Shown: positions 43,341 to 53,985, numbered from the stretch's first letter. The stretch: 64,000 bases of DNA from Lucinisca nassula (GCA_963580285.1 OY757019.1:58424587-58488586); one strand, 5' to 3'. Numbers and translations: made by a program. The notes: a model not told the origin generated them from the sequence alone.

Positions 43341-44345
43341 CGCTGAAAAAAATAACTAGTACATTCGACTAGTTTACCTAGTAAACACAGAGGGTCACCT
43401 AGTCGTCTGTAGGTTGACTTAGCATTCTTAGTCAATTTAACTAGTCTCTCTAGTAAGCGCAAATCAATAATCGTTGACAGGGCATCTGGTCAGTATGACA
43501 ACCCTTTCTAGTCAGTATGACTAGGGTGTCTAGACAGTTTTCCCGCCGAATGTTGATTGACAGCTTGCAGAATGTGTAGAGGAAGCGTTCCAGACGCCAT
43601 CTTAACGTTTAGGAGAACATGCTCCAAAATACAGTGGGTTGATTCTGATATTATTTCACCCAACATACAGTGGGTTGTTGTACTCACCTTGAGCACTTTG
43701 TTCTTATTGTTTGTAACTCTGCAGGTAAGAAATATTCTTTTATTTCTTAAGCACCTAGTGGTTATAAGCAGCGTTATAATGCTTACAAGATAAACAACAA
43801 CAACAACAATGTCAACATACAAATATACGCCCAGAAGCTCTAAAGTCGACATTTCCGTGAATCCAAGCATAAATAATGGGGATTTTGTTTTCTGCAATAT
43901 GAAAATATAACTCTGCAGGTAAGAAATATTCTTTTATTTCTTCTCTTATCTTCCTAAAGGCGCCTTTACACAGCATGTTTTTCCATATGTGTTTTGAGTA
44001 CTAGTAATCAGTACTAAGAATCTAGTAATCTACGACTAAAGCAACTAGTAATCAGTACTAAGAATCTAGTAATCCTGACCATGCTTGCTAGTACTTTTGA
44101 CAGTCACACCAGTACATTTGACTATTAAGCTAGTACATATGACTAGCTTAAACTAGTGAACTTTGACTAGATTAAGCTAGTCAAATGTACTAGGCTAAAT
44201 AAAGCTAGTCAAGTTGAGTAGTTTTTTCTAGTCAAAATGCTTGACTAGGTCTTCCTAGTCACATCGACTATTTTGCATAGTGCTTTTTTGGACAATCATA
44301 TTGACTAGGTTCCTTAGTCGACATGACTTATTTTTTTTCTCAGTG
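43341..44345. mobile_element. TIR element with CTAGT-rich subterminal arrays
   Basis: The ends CGCTGAAAAAAATAA and (complement) CACTGAGAAAAAAAATAA are inverted. The outer 200-340 bp on both sides are packed with CTAGTC/GACTAG-type motifs spaced 10-25 bp. The core has a 35 bp direct repeat (43719, 43911: ACTCTGCAGGTAAGAAATAT). About 1 kb, no transposase. Target duplication not resolved. Confidence 0.65.
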
Positions 44346-44825
44346 ATGTAGTTGTTTTACCGAGTAAACAAACTTTGGTTAGATAATAGATCAGTAAAAG
44401 AGGGTATGCCACATACCACACGTTCGAGACACGTCACGAGAAAAAAATGATTTTGCTTTTTGCGATATACAAAGGCGCCGATCAGCCAGGCTATTCACAT
44501 TTACATGTGCGCGACGAGAACTTACAGAGAAACGGTATCTCAGGACAGAACGCAGTTTATTTCAAGTCACCAAAACAAAGTAAGTGGCATGGGTCACACA
44601 CATAACAGACGAAACATGATCCCACGGTACAACGCCATCAAGTAAGTTTGCGTCTTTCCTACTTGCAAAACCGTTTCCTGATGGGACGTAAATGACTCTG
44701 GTTTCTTTACACAATATATTTGGGAATCATTTATATACGACCAAAACTGCTGATGTTGTAACTACGAAGAACTGCCTGTACCAAATTGTTACAAACAGAA
44801 ACTGATTAGAATAAGCACTAGAACG
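44346..44825. other. No recognised feature
   Basis: One 61-codon frame near 44460-44645 ends before a GTAAGTTT donor-like site, but no matching acceptor or family is visible. Confidence 0.4.
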
Positions 44826-45544
44826 TACGGAACCCGGAAAGGGATATGTTTTTTTTTTTTTTTTAAGTTGTGCGGACAACGTAATATGTTGTGCGGACAA
44901 GATATTATCTTGTTCGGACAAGATATTATCTTGTGCGCACAAGATATTATCTTCAGATATTATCTCGTGCGGACAACATATTATCTTGTCCGCACAACAT
45001 ATTATATTGTGCGGACAACATATTATCTTGTGCAGACAAGATATTATCTTGTCTGCACAAAATATTAACTTGTGCGAACAAGATATCTTGTCCGCACAAG
45101 ATCGTATCTTGTCTACACAAGAAAGACCTTGTGGGAACAAGATATTATCTTGTTCGCACAACTTAATATCTTGTGCGCACAAGATATTAGCTTGTCCGCA
45201 CAAGATAATATCTTTTGCGCATAAGATAATATGTTAAGCGAACAAGAAAATATCTCGTTCGCACAACTTACCAAGATCTATGTTGTAAAAACAAGATAAT
45301 ATGTTGTGCGAACAAAATAATATCTTGTGCGCACAAGATATAAGTTGTGCGAACAAGTTATTATCTTGTGCGCACAAGATAATATGTTGTCCACACAAGA
45401 TAAATTGTGTTAGCCGCACAAGATAATATCTTGTGCACACAACATATTATCTTGTCCTCAGAAGATAATATCTTGTTCGCACATCTTAATATCTTGTTCG
45501 CACAACATATTAAAAAAAAATAATGTTCCTTCCCGGGTTCCGTA
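44826..45544. mobile_element. TIR element filled with 21 bp palindromic units
   Basis: Inverted ends TACGGAACCCGGAAAGG and (complement) TACGGAACCCGGGAAGG are flanked by AGAACG on both sides (44820-44825, 45545-45550), a likely 6 bp target duplication. The interior is about 31 units of 21 bp, each with core TTGTGCGCACAA joined by ATATTATC or a variant. Because 21 is a multiple of three, several frames stay open on both strands (LCAQDII-like repeats); these are not genes. Confidence 0.85.
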
Positions 45545-45562
45545 AGAACGAGATTATCCGTT

Positions 45563-46085
45563 TACGTAATAGAAGTGAAGACAATAATAAGAAATCGATA
45601 CAATAAACCAATAGCTCCCATCAGAGACACCAAAGGGAAAGAAACACAAACATGAAATAACTAGACACCCTAATGGAAACATCAATAGCGGACAGCCAAA
45701 AGGACTGTTACATTCCCATAAAATTGCCAAGTGGTTATCCAAAACAAAAATGTATAAGCGATGCAAATACCCAAAGACAAACCGTAACAAAAATAAACCA
45801 CAACAGAAGAACCGCCTTGGAACGGTAAATGACACGAATTCCACCGGGGCATAAAACGATTTTACGCGGCCGCAATCCTCGCCCTTACTTTCGTCGGGAT
45901 TTAGAATAATTTGTTCAGTCCTAACTCGTCAGTGCATCATCTTCGAGAACACAAAAATCAAACAACCACAGAAGTGAAACAACGGTGAGGACCACTGAAA
46001 TGCTGGTAGAAAAGAAAACCAACAGTTAGACTCCGATGGGCCCGACCAGAGATAGAGCATCAGGCACCAACCAACATTAAGCCGT
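45563..46085 (-). mobile_element. Penelope pseudo-LTR, near full length, solo
   Basis: On the minus strand from TGTTGGTTGGTGCCTGATGC to TTCACTTCTATTACG, about 520 bp, with the GGCCGCGTAAAATCG and CCGTTCCAAGGCGG landmarks. Confidence 0.85.
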
Positions 46086-46143
46086 TCATTTTGCAATTGT
46101 CATTTCCTCTAGGAACTGTTACTAACATTTGTTTTGTTTACAG

Positions 46144-46278
46144 CATGGTTTCATTTTTTGTAATGAATGTCGTTTATGGTACAGGCCAAATGCATTCCAG
46201 AGGAAAGGTACAATCAAATATGACATCCTAACCAACGACATCAAGAGGAAAATTGACAAAGAAACTACCTTAACTTAA
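46144..46278 (+). other. Possible terminal exon (weak)
   Basis: A pyrimidine-rich stretch ending TTTACAG is followed by an open frame of 44 codons to TAA at 46276-46278. The peptide begins HGFIFCNECRLWYR with a CxxC pair. No family is recognised, and no upstream exon is visible in the 60 bp before the pseudo-LTR. It may be chance or a fragment of a decayed element; 46279-46497 has nothing else. Confidence 0.2.
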
Positions 46279-46497
46279 CTGATATTAAACCCACACAACA
46301 TTAGGCTAACAAACACTTGAGAAATAATGCCTCCTTTCTTAACTCCATTCTTTACTGTTCTAATGCAAATTTTAGACATCATTCTTATATTAACTACATT
46401 CAGACTTTGTGGTGCTCGTTAGAAACCCACAGTCAAGGTGTCTGAACGGAAGTAAAGACGTAATGTTACTATTGCAAACACGACTTTTGTCTGTGCA

Positions 46498-46720
46498 AAA
46501 TAGAAGTGAAGGCAACGATAAGGAATCCATACAATTAACCGACAGCTCCCATCAGAGACACCAAATGGAAAGAAGCACAAACATAAAACAAATAGACCCA
46601 AATGGAAACAACAATAGCGGAAATCCAAAAGGACAGTTACTTTCCCACAAAATGGCCAATTGGCTATCCAAAACAAAATAATATAAGCGATACACACAAT
46701 CAAAGACAAACCAAGACAAG
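46498..46720 (-). mobile_element. Penelope pseudo-LTR, 5'-truncated
   Basis: Plus-strand reading AATAGAAGTGAAGGCAACGA to AATCAAAGACAAACCAAGAC. Confidence 0.8.
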
Positions 46721-46744
46721 TCAGCAATATCGTCCAGTCGATGC

Positions 46745-46936
46745 TTAGGAAACATTTTCAGATGAAAAATTATGATATTTTTCTTATTATAAGAATCGTG
46801 GCGGTTCTAACGCGTACCCACAATCTATATTTTGGAGCAGAAATAAAAAATAAAGATTACCCCTGTAAACCCCAGTTTTTCTTTATAAAATGGGGTTCAA
46901 GGGGTCAAAGTTATATAGGCATGTTTTCGTAATGAT
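46745..46936 (+). mobile_element. MITE family A, truncated
   Basis: Left end lost; half the central palindrome deleted (CGTGGCGGTTCTAACG). Right end GGCATGTTTTCGTAATG intact. Confidence 0.75.
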
Positions 46937-47056
46937 GGCTTCATTTTCATGGCTATGAAACGGTAACAAACCAGACTCTTTAAGACTGCTTTTTGTTTTA
47001 CAATGCTCTCTTTTGGTCAAAAAACGGCGATGTACAAATCTGTTTTTATTAGTTAA

Positions 47057-47213
47057 AAGTAAGCGCTAGTTATTTCCAAACCAAAAAATATAAAAATGTT
47101 TAGCAGGTACACTATTACTGACCAATCAGGCAATATTTTAAATCATAGGCCTATGTGGATTGTCCATATTTTTTTATTTTAGCTAATTAAGGGGAATGTA
47201 AAATGCAGGTTTG
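47057..47213 (+). repeat. 155 bp dispersed repeat, copy 1
   Basis: AAGCGCTAGTTATTTCCAAA ... AATTAAGGGGAATG is repeated at 48303-48460. A scrap of pseudo-LTR end (GAAGTGAAGGCAATGATC) follows directly at 47215-47232. Confidence 0.75.
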
Positions 47214-47235
47214 TGAAGTGAAGGCAATGATCAAA

Positions 47236-48007
47236 ATTCTAATCGTTCTTTAGCAACGGCCATAACATGGGAAATTGTATTAAATTTTGTAGGTTCCTGA
47301 AAGGTTGAGTTTCGTCGATCGATTTAGCCTGGAATTCTTCTCATGTTTACGAGACTGGTCGTATTAAGAGTCCGTGTGATGTAAAAATCCATTCTCTTTA
47401 CACTTAAATCACGACAAGCTTGTAATAAATCTTAAAATTTAACAGAAACCGCACTTAGGTTAGTGTGTTTCATGTAATAAACTTGGAAATACAGGGAATC
47501 TGAAGGGTAACTGCTAATGGATTCCATCTAAGTGGGAGAGAAAGTAGCTAGCCTTCACAAATGAATGGAAAATGTTATGCAACAAAGAATGAGTTTTCTA
47601 ATACAGTTTCAGTGTTTGTTAATGTGTTCAAACTTAATAATAGCAAACGACAAAATTCCTAATTGGGTCAAACTATGGTTCAAATAAAACATGTCGACCA
47701 GACCCAATGTACTTTTTCAAAAAAGACAAAGCTATACGAGTGGTACCTTATAAGTCATTTCGTTCAGCTTGAATAAGCTACACGTTTCATAAACCAGGGT
47801 TCGTGGCATCGATCCCGGGCTTCTCAAGACTTACGATTACCAAGCTCGACATCAGCAACTTTGCTCTGGTGGGAGCTGTGGGTTAATTGTATCTATCCCT
47901 TCACTTTTATTTTGAAATACCCATCGATTTAATGAACATTCCAACATGTTCACCGAAAATGCCAAAATACGTAGGGTCATAACCAGCATCAAAGGCTCGA
48001 TTTTACC
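47236..48007. other. Mostly no recognised feature
   Basis: A decayed V-SINE head piece (AAACCAGGGTTCGTGG ... GATCCCGGGCTTCTC) lies at 47790-47828; a short GGTGGGAGCTGTGGGTTAAT pseudo-LTR scrap is near 47870. Confidence 0.5.
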
Positions 48008-48250
48008 AACCAAACACCTCGATAGGGCATTCGACTTATGATCGAAAGTTCGTGGGTTCGAATCCGGCCGAGGCGGTAAGGTGTGTCCTTGGCCAGACAC
48101 GTAATGCCACTACCCCACTCCACCCAGGTGCAAATGGGTAGCAGTGGGTCATTGCCTTTCTCTCGCGAGAGTAATAACATCCTGAATGCGTGTTCGAGAG
48201 CAATTCAAATAAGCTTGAAGCTTTCATCGCAGTCGACCTTAAACTAAACA
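48008..48250 (+). mobile_element. tRNA-derived SINE, type 5
   Basis: Head ACACCTCGATAGGGCATTCG with box B GGTTCGAATCC is followed by a central domain GTGTCCTTGGCCAGACAC ... CCACTCCACCCAGGTGCAAA that is conserved in several invertebrate SINEs. The 3' end is not sharply defined. Confidence 0.75.
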
Positions 48251-48302
48251 CTTGCCCCCTAAATTCGCCAGGCACCAGAAAACGTAGACCAACGATTACA
48301 TT

Positions 48303-48460
48303 ATATAAGCGCTAGTTATTTCCAAACAAAAAATATAAAGAACTTTAGCAGGTACATTATTACTGACCAATCAGGCAGTATTTTAAATCATAGGCCTATG
48401 TGGACTGTCCATGAATTTTTTATTTGAGCTAATTAAGGGGAATGGGAACAGCAGGTTTGT
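48303..48460 (+). repeat. 155 bp dispersed repeat, copy 2
   Basis: Paralogue of 47057-47213, about 1.25 kb downstream in the same orientation. Confidence 0.75.
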
Positions 48461-48530
48461 CCGCCAATTTGCAAAGGGAGGCAACTTTCGGAACTCCCTG
48501 TTCACTTTTCTATAAGCTCTTTCCCATGGA

Positions 48531-48606
48531 AAAAAGGGTCAACTCTTAACGGAATGAATTTGCTCCCTAGGAGCAAATTCTTTCCTTTAAGAGTTGTCCC
48601 CTATTG
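48531..48606. repeat. Hairpin
   Basis: GGTCAACTCTTAACGGAAT and AATTTGCTCC pair with GGAGCAAATT and TTTAAGAGTTGTCC; the centre is CTAG. Confidence 0.65.
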
Positions 48607-48664
48607 ACATGTGGGACAAAAATACTTTTGAAAGAGTTGCCTCCCCTGAAGGTGTTCCCATTGT

Positions 48665-48890
48665 GGAAAGAAACCACTGAAATGCTGGAGCAAAAGAAAA
48701 CCAACAGTTAGACTCCGATGGGACCAACCGGAGACAGAGCATCAGGCACCATCCAACATTACATAGAATTAGATTCTCTCTAATTCTCAGTAAGCCTTTA
48801 CGCTGGAACCGTAATAGAATCTGAGGCCTGACGCACGGGTGTCATTTAAAGAGGGAAGCAAAGATGTGATTGGGTTAACTAGAATTGAAA
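48665..48890 (-). pseudogene. Penelope-like RT C-terminus joined to pseudo-LTR start
   Basis: Minus strand. About 48890-48795 encodes a decayed C-terminal end (SILVNPITSLLPSLN in one frame). A TAA stop and six bases follow, then the pseudo-LTR start ACTGAGAATTAG at about 48793. It shows the natural junction between ORF end and pseudo-LTR. Truncated at 48665. Confidence 0.7.
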
Positions 48891-48919
48891 AAAAAAATGA
48901 AGAAAGCGACGTGAAAATA

Positions 48920-49590
48920 CATACAAAGAAATAGAAGTGATGGCAATAATCAGGAACCGTTATAATTATCCAACACCTCCCATCAGAGACACCAAAGGGA
49001 AAGAAACGCAAACATTAAATAACTAATCCCTTTTAGGACCATCTACAGCGGAAAGCCAAAAGGACAGTTACTTTCCAACTAAGTGGCCAACTGGCTATCG
49101 AAAACAAAAAGATATAAGCGATACACACACTAAAGACAAACCATAATCAAAACTAAACCACGACAGAAGAACCGCCTTGGAACGGTAAGTGAAAAGAATG
49201 TCACTGGGAGGTGCTGGGAATTGAATGCAATGGTCAGGAATCGATTCAAATAATCCACAGCTCCCGTCAGAGACACACCAAATGGAATGAAACACAAACA
49301 TAAAACAACAGACCCTAATAAACACCAAAAGCGAAAAACCAAAAGAACATTTACTTTCCCATAAAATGGCCAACTGGTCATCCAAAGCACTATAATATAA
49401 GCGATACAAACACTCAAAGGCAAACAATAACAAAAATACATCGCGACAGAAGAACTGCCTTGGAACGGTCAGCGAAACGAACTCCACTGGGGGGCTGAAA
49501 TCGATTTCACACGGCCGCAATCATCGGCCTTATTTTCGTCGCGATTAAGACAAATAATTTGTTCAGTCCGCATGAAGGCTTCCTTGCTCA
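48920..49590 (-). mobile_element. Two head-to-tail truncated Penelope pseudo-LTRs
   Basis: 49590-49208 and 49205-48920 are both minus-strand pieces. The junction near 49206 joins an incomplete 3' end (ATTGCATTCAATTCC) to CAGCACCTCCCAGTG of the next. Confidence 0.8.
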
Positions 49591-49631
49591 TCAGTGCAGC
49601 ATCGCCGAGAAGACGAAAATCAAACAACCAC

Positions 49632-49888
49632 AGAGAGCCGGTCTCGGTAACTCAGTCGGATGCTGTCAGATGCACAACTGTCCTTCTTGAATCAGCGGAA
49701 TGGATTCTCCATTCCGCTGATTCAAGAAAAGCAGTTGTCAGTTTCTGGCGAAAGAATGTGCACTGTACTGGTTAACCGCTTACGTATAAACCTAACGAGG
49801 AAAAGTGTGAATAAGTAAACTGACCCGCCTAAAATGACCTTAATAGTGTTGACTGAGCCGTTTAACCCTAAAAAAAACAAACAAACAA
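49632..49888 (+). mobile_element. SINE type 2 with internal inverted duplication
   Basis: The head is GGTCTCGGTAACTCAGTCGG and the tail ends in CAAACAAACAAAAC. In place of box B there is a 21 bp perfect hairpin, TTCTTGAATCAGCGGAATGG facing its complement (49682-49732). Confidence 0.8.
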
Positions 49889-49892
49889 AACA

Positions 49893-50832
49893 AAAAAAGA
49901 GATTAAACAACGGTGAGGACCCGATAGCTAGAAGCCACTGAATTGCTGGAGCAAAAGACAACTACCATTAAGACTCCGATGGACCCAACTAGAAACAGAG
50001 CATTAGGCACCAACCAACATTACATAAAATAAAATTCTAATTCTCAGTAAAATAGAAGTGAAGGCAATGATCAGGAATCGATACAATTAACCCCCAGCTC
50101 CAGTCCGAGACACCAAAGGCAAAGAAGCACAAACATGAAACAACTAGATCCCAATGGAAACATCAATAGCGGAAAGCCAAATGGACAGTTACTTTCCCAC
50201 AAAATAACATAAGCGATACACACACTCAAAGAAAAACCATTACAAAAATAAACCGCGACAGAAGAACCGCCATGGAACGGTCAGCGAAACGAACTCCACT
50301 GGTGGGCTTAAATCGATTTTACGTGGCTTCGCTCTTATTTCCGTCGCGATTTAGAGAAATAATTTATTCAGTCCGCATGAAGGCCACCTAACTCCGTAAA
50401 CACAAAAATCAAACAACCACAGAGATGAAACAACGGTGAGGACTCGACAGCAAGAAACCACTGAAATGCTGGAGCAAAAGGAGTCCAAAATATAGACTCC
50501 GATGGGACCGACCAGAGACAGAGCTTCAGGCACCAACCAATATTATTTAACATTAGATACTCTCTAATTCCCAGTAAAATAAAAGTGAAAGCAATGATCA
50601 GGAATCGATACAATTAACCCACAGCTCCAATCAGAGACACCAAAGGGAAAGAAACACAAACAAGAAATAACAGAAACTAATTGAAACATCAATAGCGGAA
50701 AGCGCCAAAAGGACAGTTACTTTCCCACAAAATGGCAAATTGGCTATCCAAAACAAAATAATATAAGCGATACAAACACTCAGAGACAAACCATGGCAAA
50801 AAATAAACCGCGAAAGAAGAACCTTTAAGCCT
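49893..50832 (-). mobile_element. Penelope pseudo-LTR tandem (three units)
   Basis: Minus strand: 50832-50577 (internally deleted unit), 50576-50050 (full 527 bp unit), 50049-49893 (part unit cut by the SINE). Both internal junctions read CTTTTATTTT or CTTCTATTTT followed by ACTGGGAATTAG/ACTGAGAATTAG. This head-to-tail arrangement is the pseudo-LTR pattern known from Penelope-like elements. Confidence 0.85.
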
Positions 50833-51186
50833 TTACGCTGGAACCGACATAGAATCTGAGGCCTGACTCACCGTCGTGCAATTAAAGAGGGGAGCAAAGT
50901 AGTCAACGGTGATTGGGTTAACTACCATGCATGCAGTCTGACGTATAACATAGATTCTGTACCCTATCTTTTTGTATCGAAGAATGAGTTTACGAAATTC
51001 GGTGCTGAAGTCATTGCAGTTATATATTTTTTCTGAATTTATATTCTTAGACACCGTTTAATTCGGGTTCCGATAGACTTTGTTGCAGAAGAGAGTTAAG
51101 TCTAACATTGAATAATATTTTGAAATTAAATCAGAATGACGTCTATAAAATTTTGAAAAAGACTTTGCGTAGTTTATGATACCAAT
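50833..51186 (-). pseudogene. Penelope-like RT, C-terminal part
   Basis: Minus strand, two frames: YHKLRK then FYRRHSDLISKYYSMLDL, then DFSTEFRKLILRYKKIGY and MVVNPITVDYFAPLFNCTTV, ending SMSVPA and TAA at 50833-50835. This is the region C-terminal to the YxDD palm motif. No GIY-YIG endonuclease follows; the pseudo-LTR begins at once, as expected if the endonuclease is N-terminal. Confidence 0.8.
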
Positions 51187-51507
51187 AATAGAAGTGAAGG
51201 CAATGATCAGGAATCGATACAATTAACGAACAACCCCCATCAACCCTGATTAAAAAGTTTAGCAGTTAACAATTTATTACGAGTGTTGAGCCTTTTCGCT
51301 GGTACCGTCATAGAATATATGGCCTGAACCGCCGGCGTGCAATTAAAGAGGGAAGCAAAGTTGTCAACCGTGATTCGGTTACCTACCATGCACACAGTCT
51401 GTCATATAACATTTATGTTGAACCAATTATATCGAAGAATGATTTTACGAAATTCGATGCTGAAGTCATTGCATGTATATATATTATGTTTCTGAATTTA
51501 TGTACTA
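51187..51507 (-). pseudogene. Chimeric Penelope-like fragment
   Basis: Three pieces of one element are joined out of order on one strand. 51507-51296 is the RT C-terminus (NDFSIEFRKIILRY ... SMTVPAKRL). 51295-51243 is an upstream RT piece (NTRNKLLTAKLFNQG). 51242-51187 is the pseudo-LTR 3' end. The stop codon after SMTVPA is replaced by AAA. Template switching during reverse transcription would explain the order. Confidence 0.7.
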
Positions 51508-51540
51508 AGTAGAAGTAAAACAAAGATCAGGAATTAACTT
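51508..51540 (-). mobile_element. Pseudo-LTR 3' end, left of the 383 bp array
   Basis: AGTAGAAGTAAAACAAAGAT ... ATTAACTT is the continuation of the pseudo-LTR at 53483-53865 once the array is removed. Confidence 0.75.
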
Positions 51541-53482
51541 CTTAAAGGAACTCATTTTTGATTTTTATTTGCCTTCACTGCTGGTGTTGTGCCGTGTGGC
51601 GGCCGTAAAACGTCTCCCCGTACATCAACCATAGTGCAGTTTATATTTTACTTTTGGTCCTTTGAGATCAGCGTGAATATTCTGAGAAATCAGAAATAAA
51701 TTATTGGTTTAGACTCATATTCTAGACAGGTTGTTAATTATTTGGACCCCATTTTGGTTTATATCAGTCTTTGAATCGACTGCCTATTCGAAATTCGCAA
51801 AATTGCAGTATGTTTCCTCTGGCTTTCTTTGCCGGATCATTACAGGGTCACTGATGAGGCTTTTTAAGCCGAAACTACGTAGTATGACCCATCTTCTTTC
51901 TTATGAATGTTTTCATTGCTCTTAAAGGAACTCATTTTTGATTTTTATTTGCCTTCACTGCAGCTGGTGTTGTGCCGTGTGGCGGCCGTAAAACGTCTCC
52001 CCGTACATCAACCATAGTGCAGTTTATATTTTACTTTTGGTCCTTTGAGATCAGCGTGAATATTCTGAGAAATCAGAAATAAATTATTGGTTTAGACTCA
52101 TATTCTAGACAGGTTGTTAATTATTTGGACCCCATTTTGGTTTATATCAGTCTTTGAATCGACTGCCTATTCGAAATTCGCAAAATTGCAGTATGTTTCC
52201 TCTGGCTTTCTTTGCCGGATCATTACAGGGTCACTGATGAGGCTTTTTAAGCCGAAACTACGTAGTATGACCCATCTTCTTTCTTATGAATGTTTTCATT
52301 GCTCTTAAAGGAACTCATTTTTGATTTTTATTTGCCTTCACTGCAGCTGGTGTTGTGCCGTGTGGCGGCCGTAAAACGTCTCCCCGTACATCAACCATAG
52401 TGCAGTTTATATTTTACTTTTGGTCCTTTGAGATCAGCGTGAATATTCTGAGAAATCAGAAATAAATTATTGGTTTAGACTCATATTCTAGACAGGTTGT
52501 TAATTATTTGGACCCCATTTTGGTTTATATCAGTCTTTGAATCGACTGCCTATTCGAAATTCGCAAAATTACAGTATGTTTCCTCTGGCTTTCTTTGCCG
52601 GATCATTACAGGGTCACTGATGAGGCTTTTTAAGCCGAAACTACGTAGTATGACCCATCTTCTTTCTTATGAATGTTTTCATTGCTCTTAAAGGAACTCA
52701 TTTTTGATTTTTATTTGCCTTCACTGCAGCTGGTGTTGTGCCGTGTGGCGGCCGTAAAACGTCTCCCCGTACATCAACCATAGTGCAGTTTATATTTTAC
52801 TTTTGGTCCTTTGAGATCAGCGTGAATATTCTGAGAAATCAGAAATAAATTATTGGTTTAGACTCATATTCTAGACAGGTTGTTAATTATTTGGACCCCA
52901 TTTTGGTTTATATCAGTCTTTGAATCGACTGCCTATTCGAAATTCGCAAAATTGCAGTATGTTTCCTCTGGCTTTCTTTGCCGGATCATTACAGGGTCAC
53001 TGATGAGGCTTTTTAAGCCGGAACTACGTAGTATGACCCATCTTCTTTCTTATGAATGTTTTCATTGCTCTTAAAGGAACTCATTTTTGATTTTTATTTG
53101 CCTTCACTGCAGCTGGTGTTGTGCCGTGTGGCGGCCGTAAAACGTCTCCCCGTACATCAACCATAGTGCAGTTTATATTTTACTTTTGGTCCTTTGAGAT
53201 CAGCGTGAATATTCTGAGAAATCAGAAATAAATTATTGGTTTAGACTCATATTCTAGACAGGTTGTTAATTATTTGGACCCCATTTTGGTTTATATCAGT
53301 CTTTGAATCGACTGCCTATTCGAAATTCGCAAAATTGCAGTATGTTTCCTCTGGCTTTCTTTGCCGGATCATTACAGGGTCACTGATGAGGCTTTTTAAG
53401 CCGAAACTACGTAGTATGACCCATCTTCTTTCTTATGAATGTTTTCATTGCTCTTAAAGGAACTCATTTTTGATTTTTATTT
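51541..53482 (+). repeat. 383 bp tandem array (family G), five units
   Basis: Units begin CTTAAAGGAACTC at 51541, 51921, 52304, 52687 and 53070, with a 30 bp remainder from 53453. The first unit is 380 bp and the others 383 bp. Very few substitutions separate units (for example near 52569 and 53020). Each unit has the same 64-codon open frame; it follows from identity and resembles no protein. Diverged single units elsewhere (826, 14577, 15060, 21405, 37622) show an old dispersed family with one recent amplification here. Confidence 0.92.
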
Positions 53483-53865
53483 ACCCTCCCAATCAAAGAC
53501 ACCAAAGGGAAAGAAACACAAACATGAAGCGACCAGACTATAATGGAAACCTAAACAAAGGAAGGCCATAAGGACAGTTACTTTCCCACAAAATGGCCAA
53601 ATGGCCATCCAAAATAAAAAGACACAAGTGATACACACAGTAAGTAACAAACAACAACATAAATAAACCACCACAGAAGAACCGCCTTGGAACGGTCAGT
53701 GGAAAGAATTCCACTGGGGAGGGGGGAGGGGGCGGGGGCTTAAATCGATTTTACATGGCCATAATTTTCCCCCTTACCTCTGTCGCGGTATACACTAATT
53801 TTGTTTAGTTCGCATGAAGGCTTCCTAACTCATCAGTGTAACATCTCCTAGAACATACAAATGTA
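53483..53865 (-). mobile_element. Penelope pseudo-LTR, interrupted by the 383 bp array
   Basis: Minus strand from GAGATGTTACACTGATGAGT to GGTGTCTTTGATTGGGAGGG. The array begins where AACTTACTCCACCC would continue. Confidence 0.8.
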
Positions 53866-53985
53866 AAGTTTAATTCACCATTAAATTCGGGTTCCGATAG
53901 AATTTGTTGCAGAAGAGATTTAAGTCCAACATTTAATTTTGAAATTAAATCGAAATGACGTCTATAAAATTTAGATAAGGCTTTG

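Noticed and set aside
44727..45440. Long open frames on both strands (up to 158 codons) with LCAQDII-like repeats
   Set aside because: They follow from 21 bp tandem units, a multiple of three, and are open in several frames at once. No start context, domain or codon bias.
51731..53457. Five identical 64-codon ORFs
   Set aside because: Exact 383 bp periodicity; the ORF is a passenger of the repeat and is not kept in diverged G copies.
51541..53482. CRISPR-like direct repeats
   Set aside because: Units are contiguous without spacers, 383 bp long, and the window is eukaryotic.
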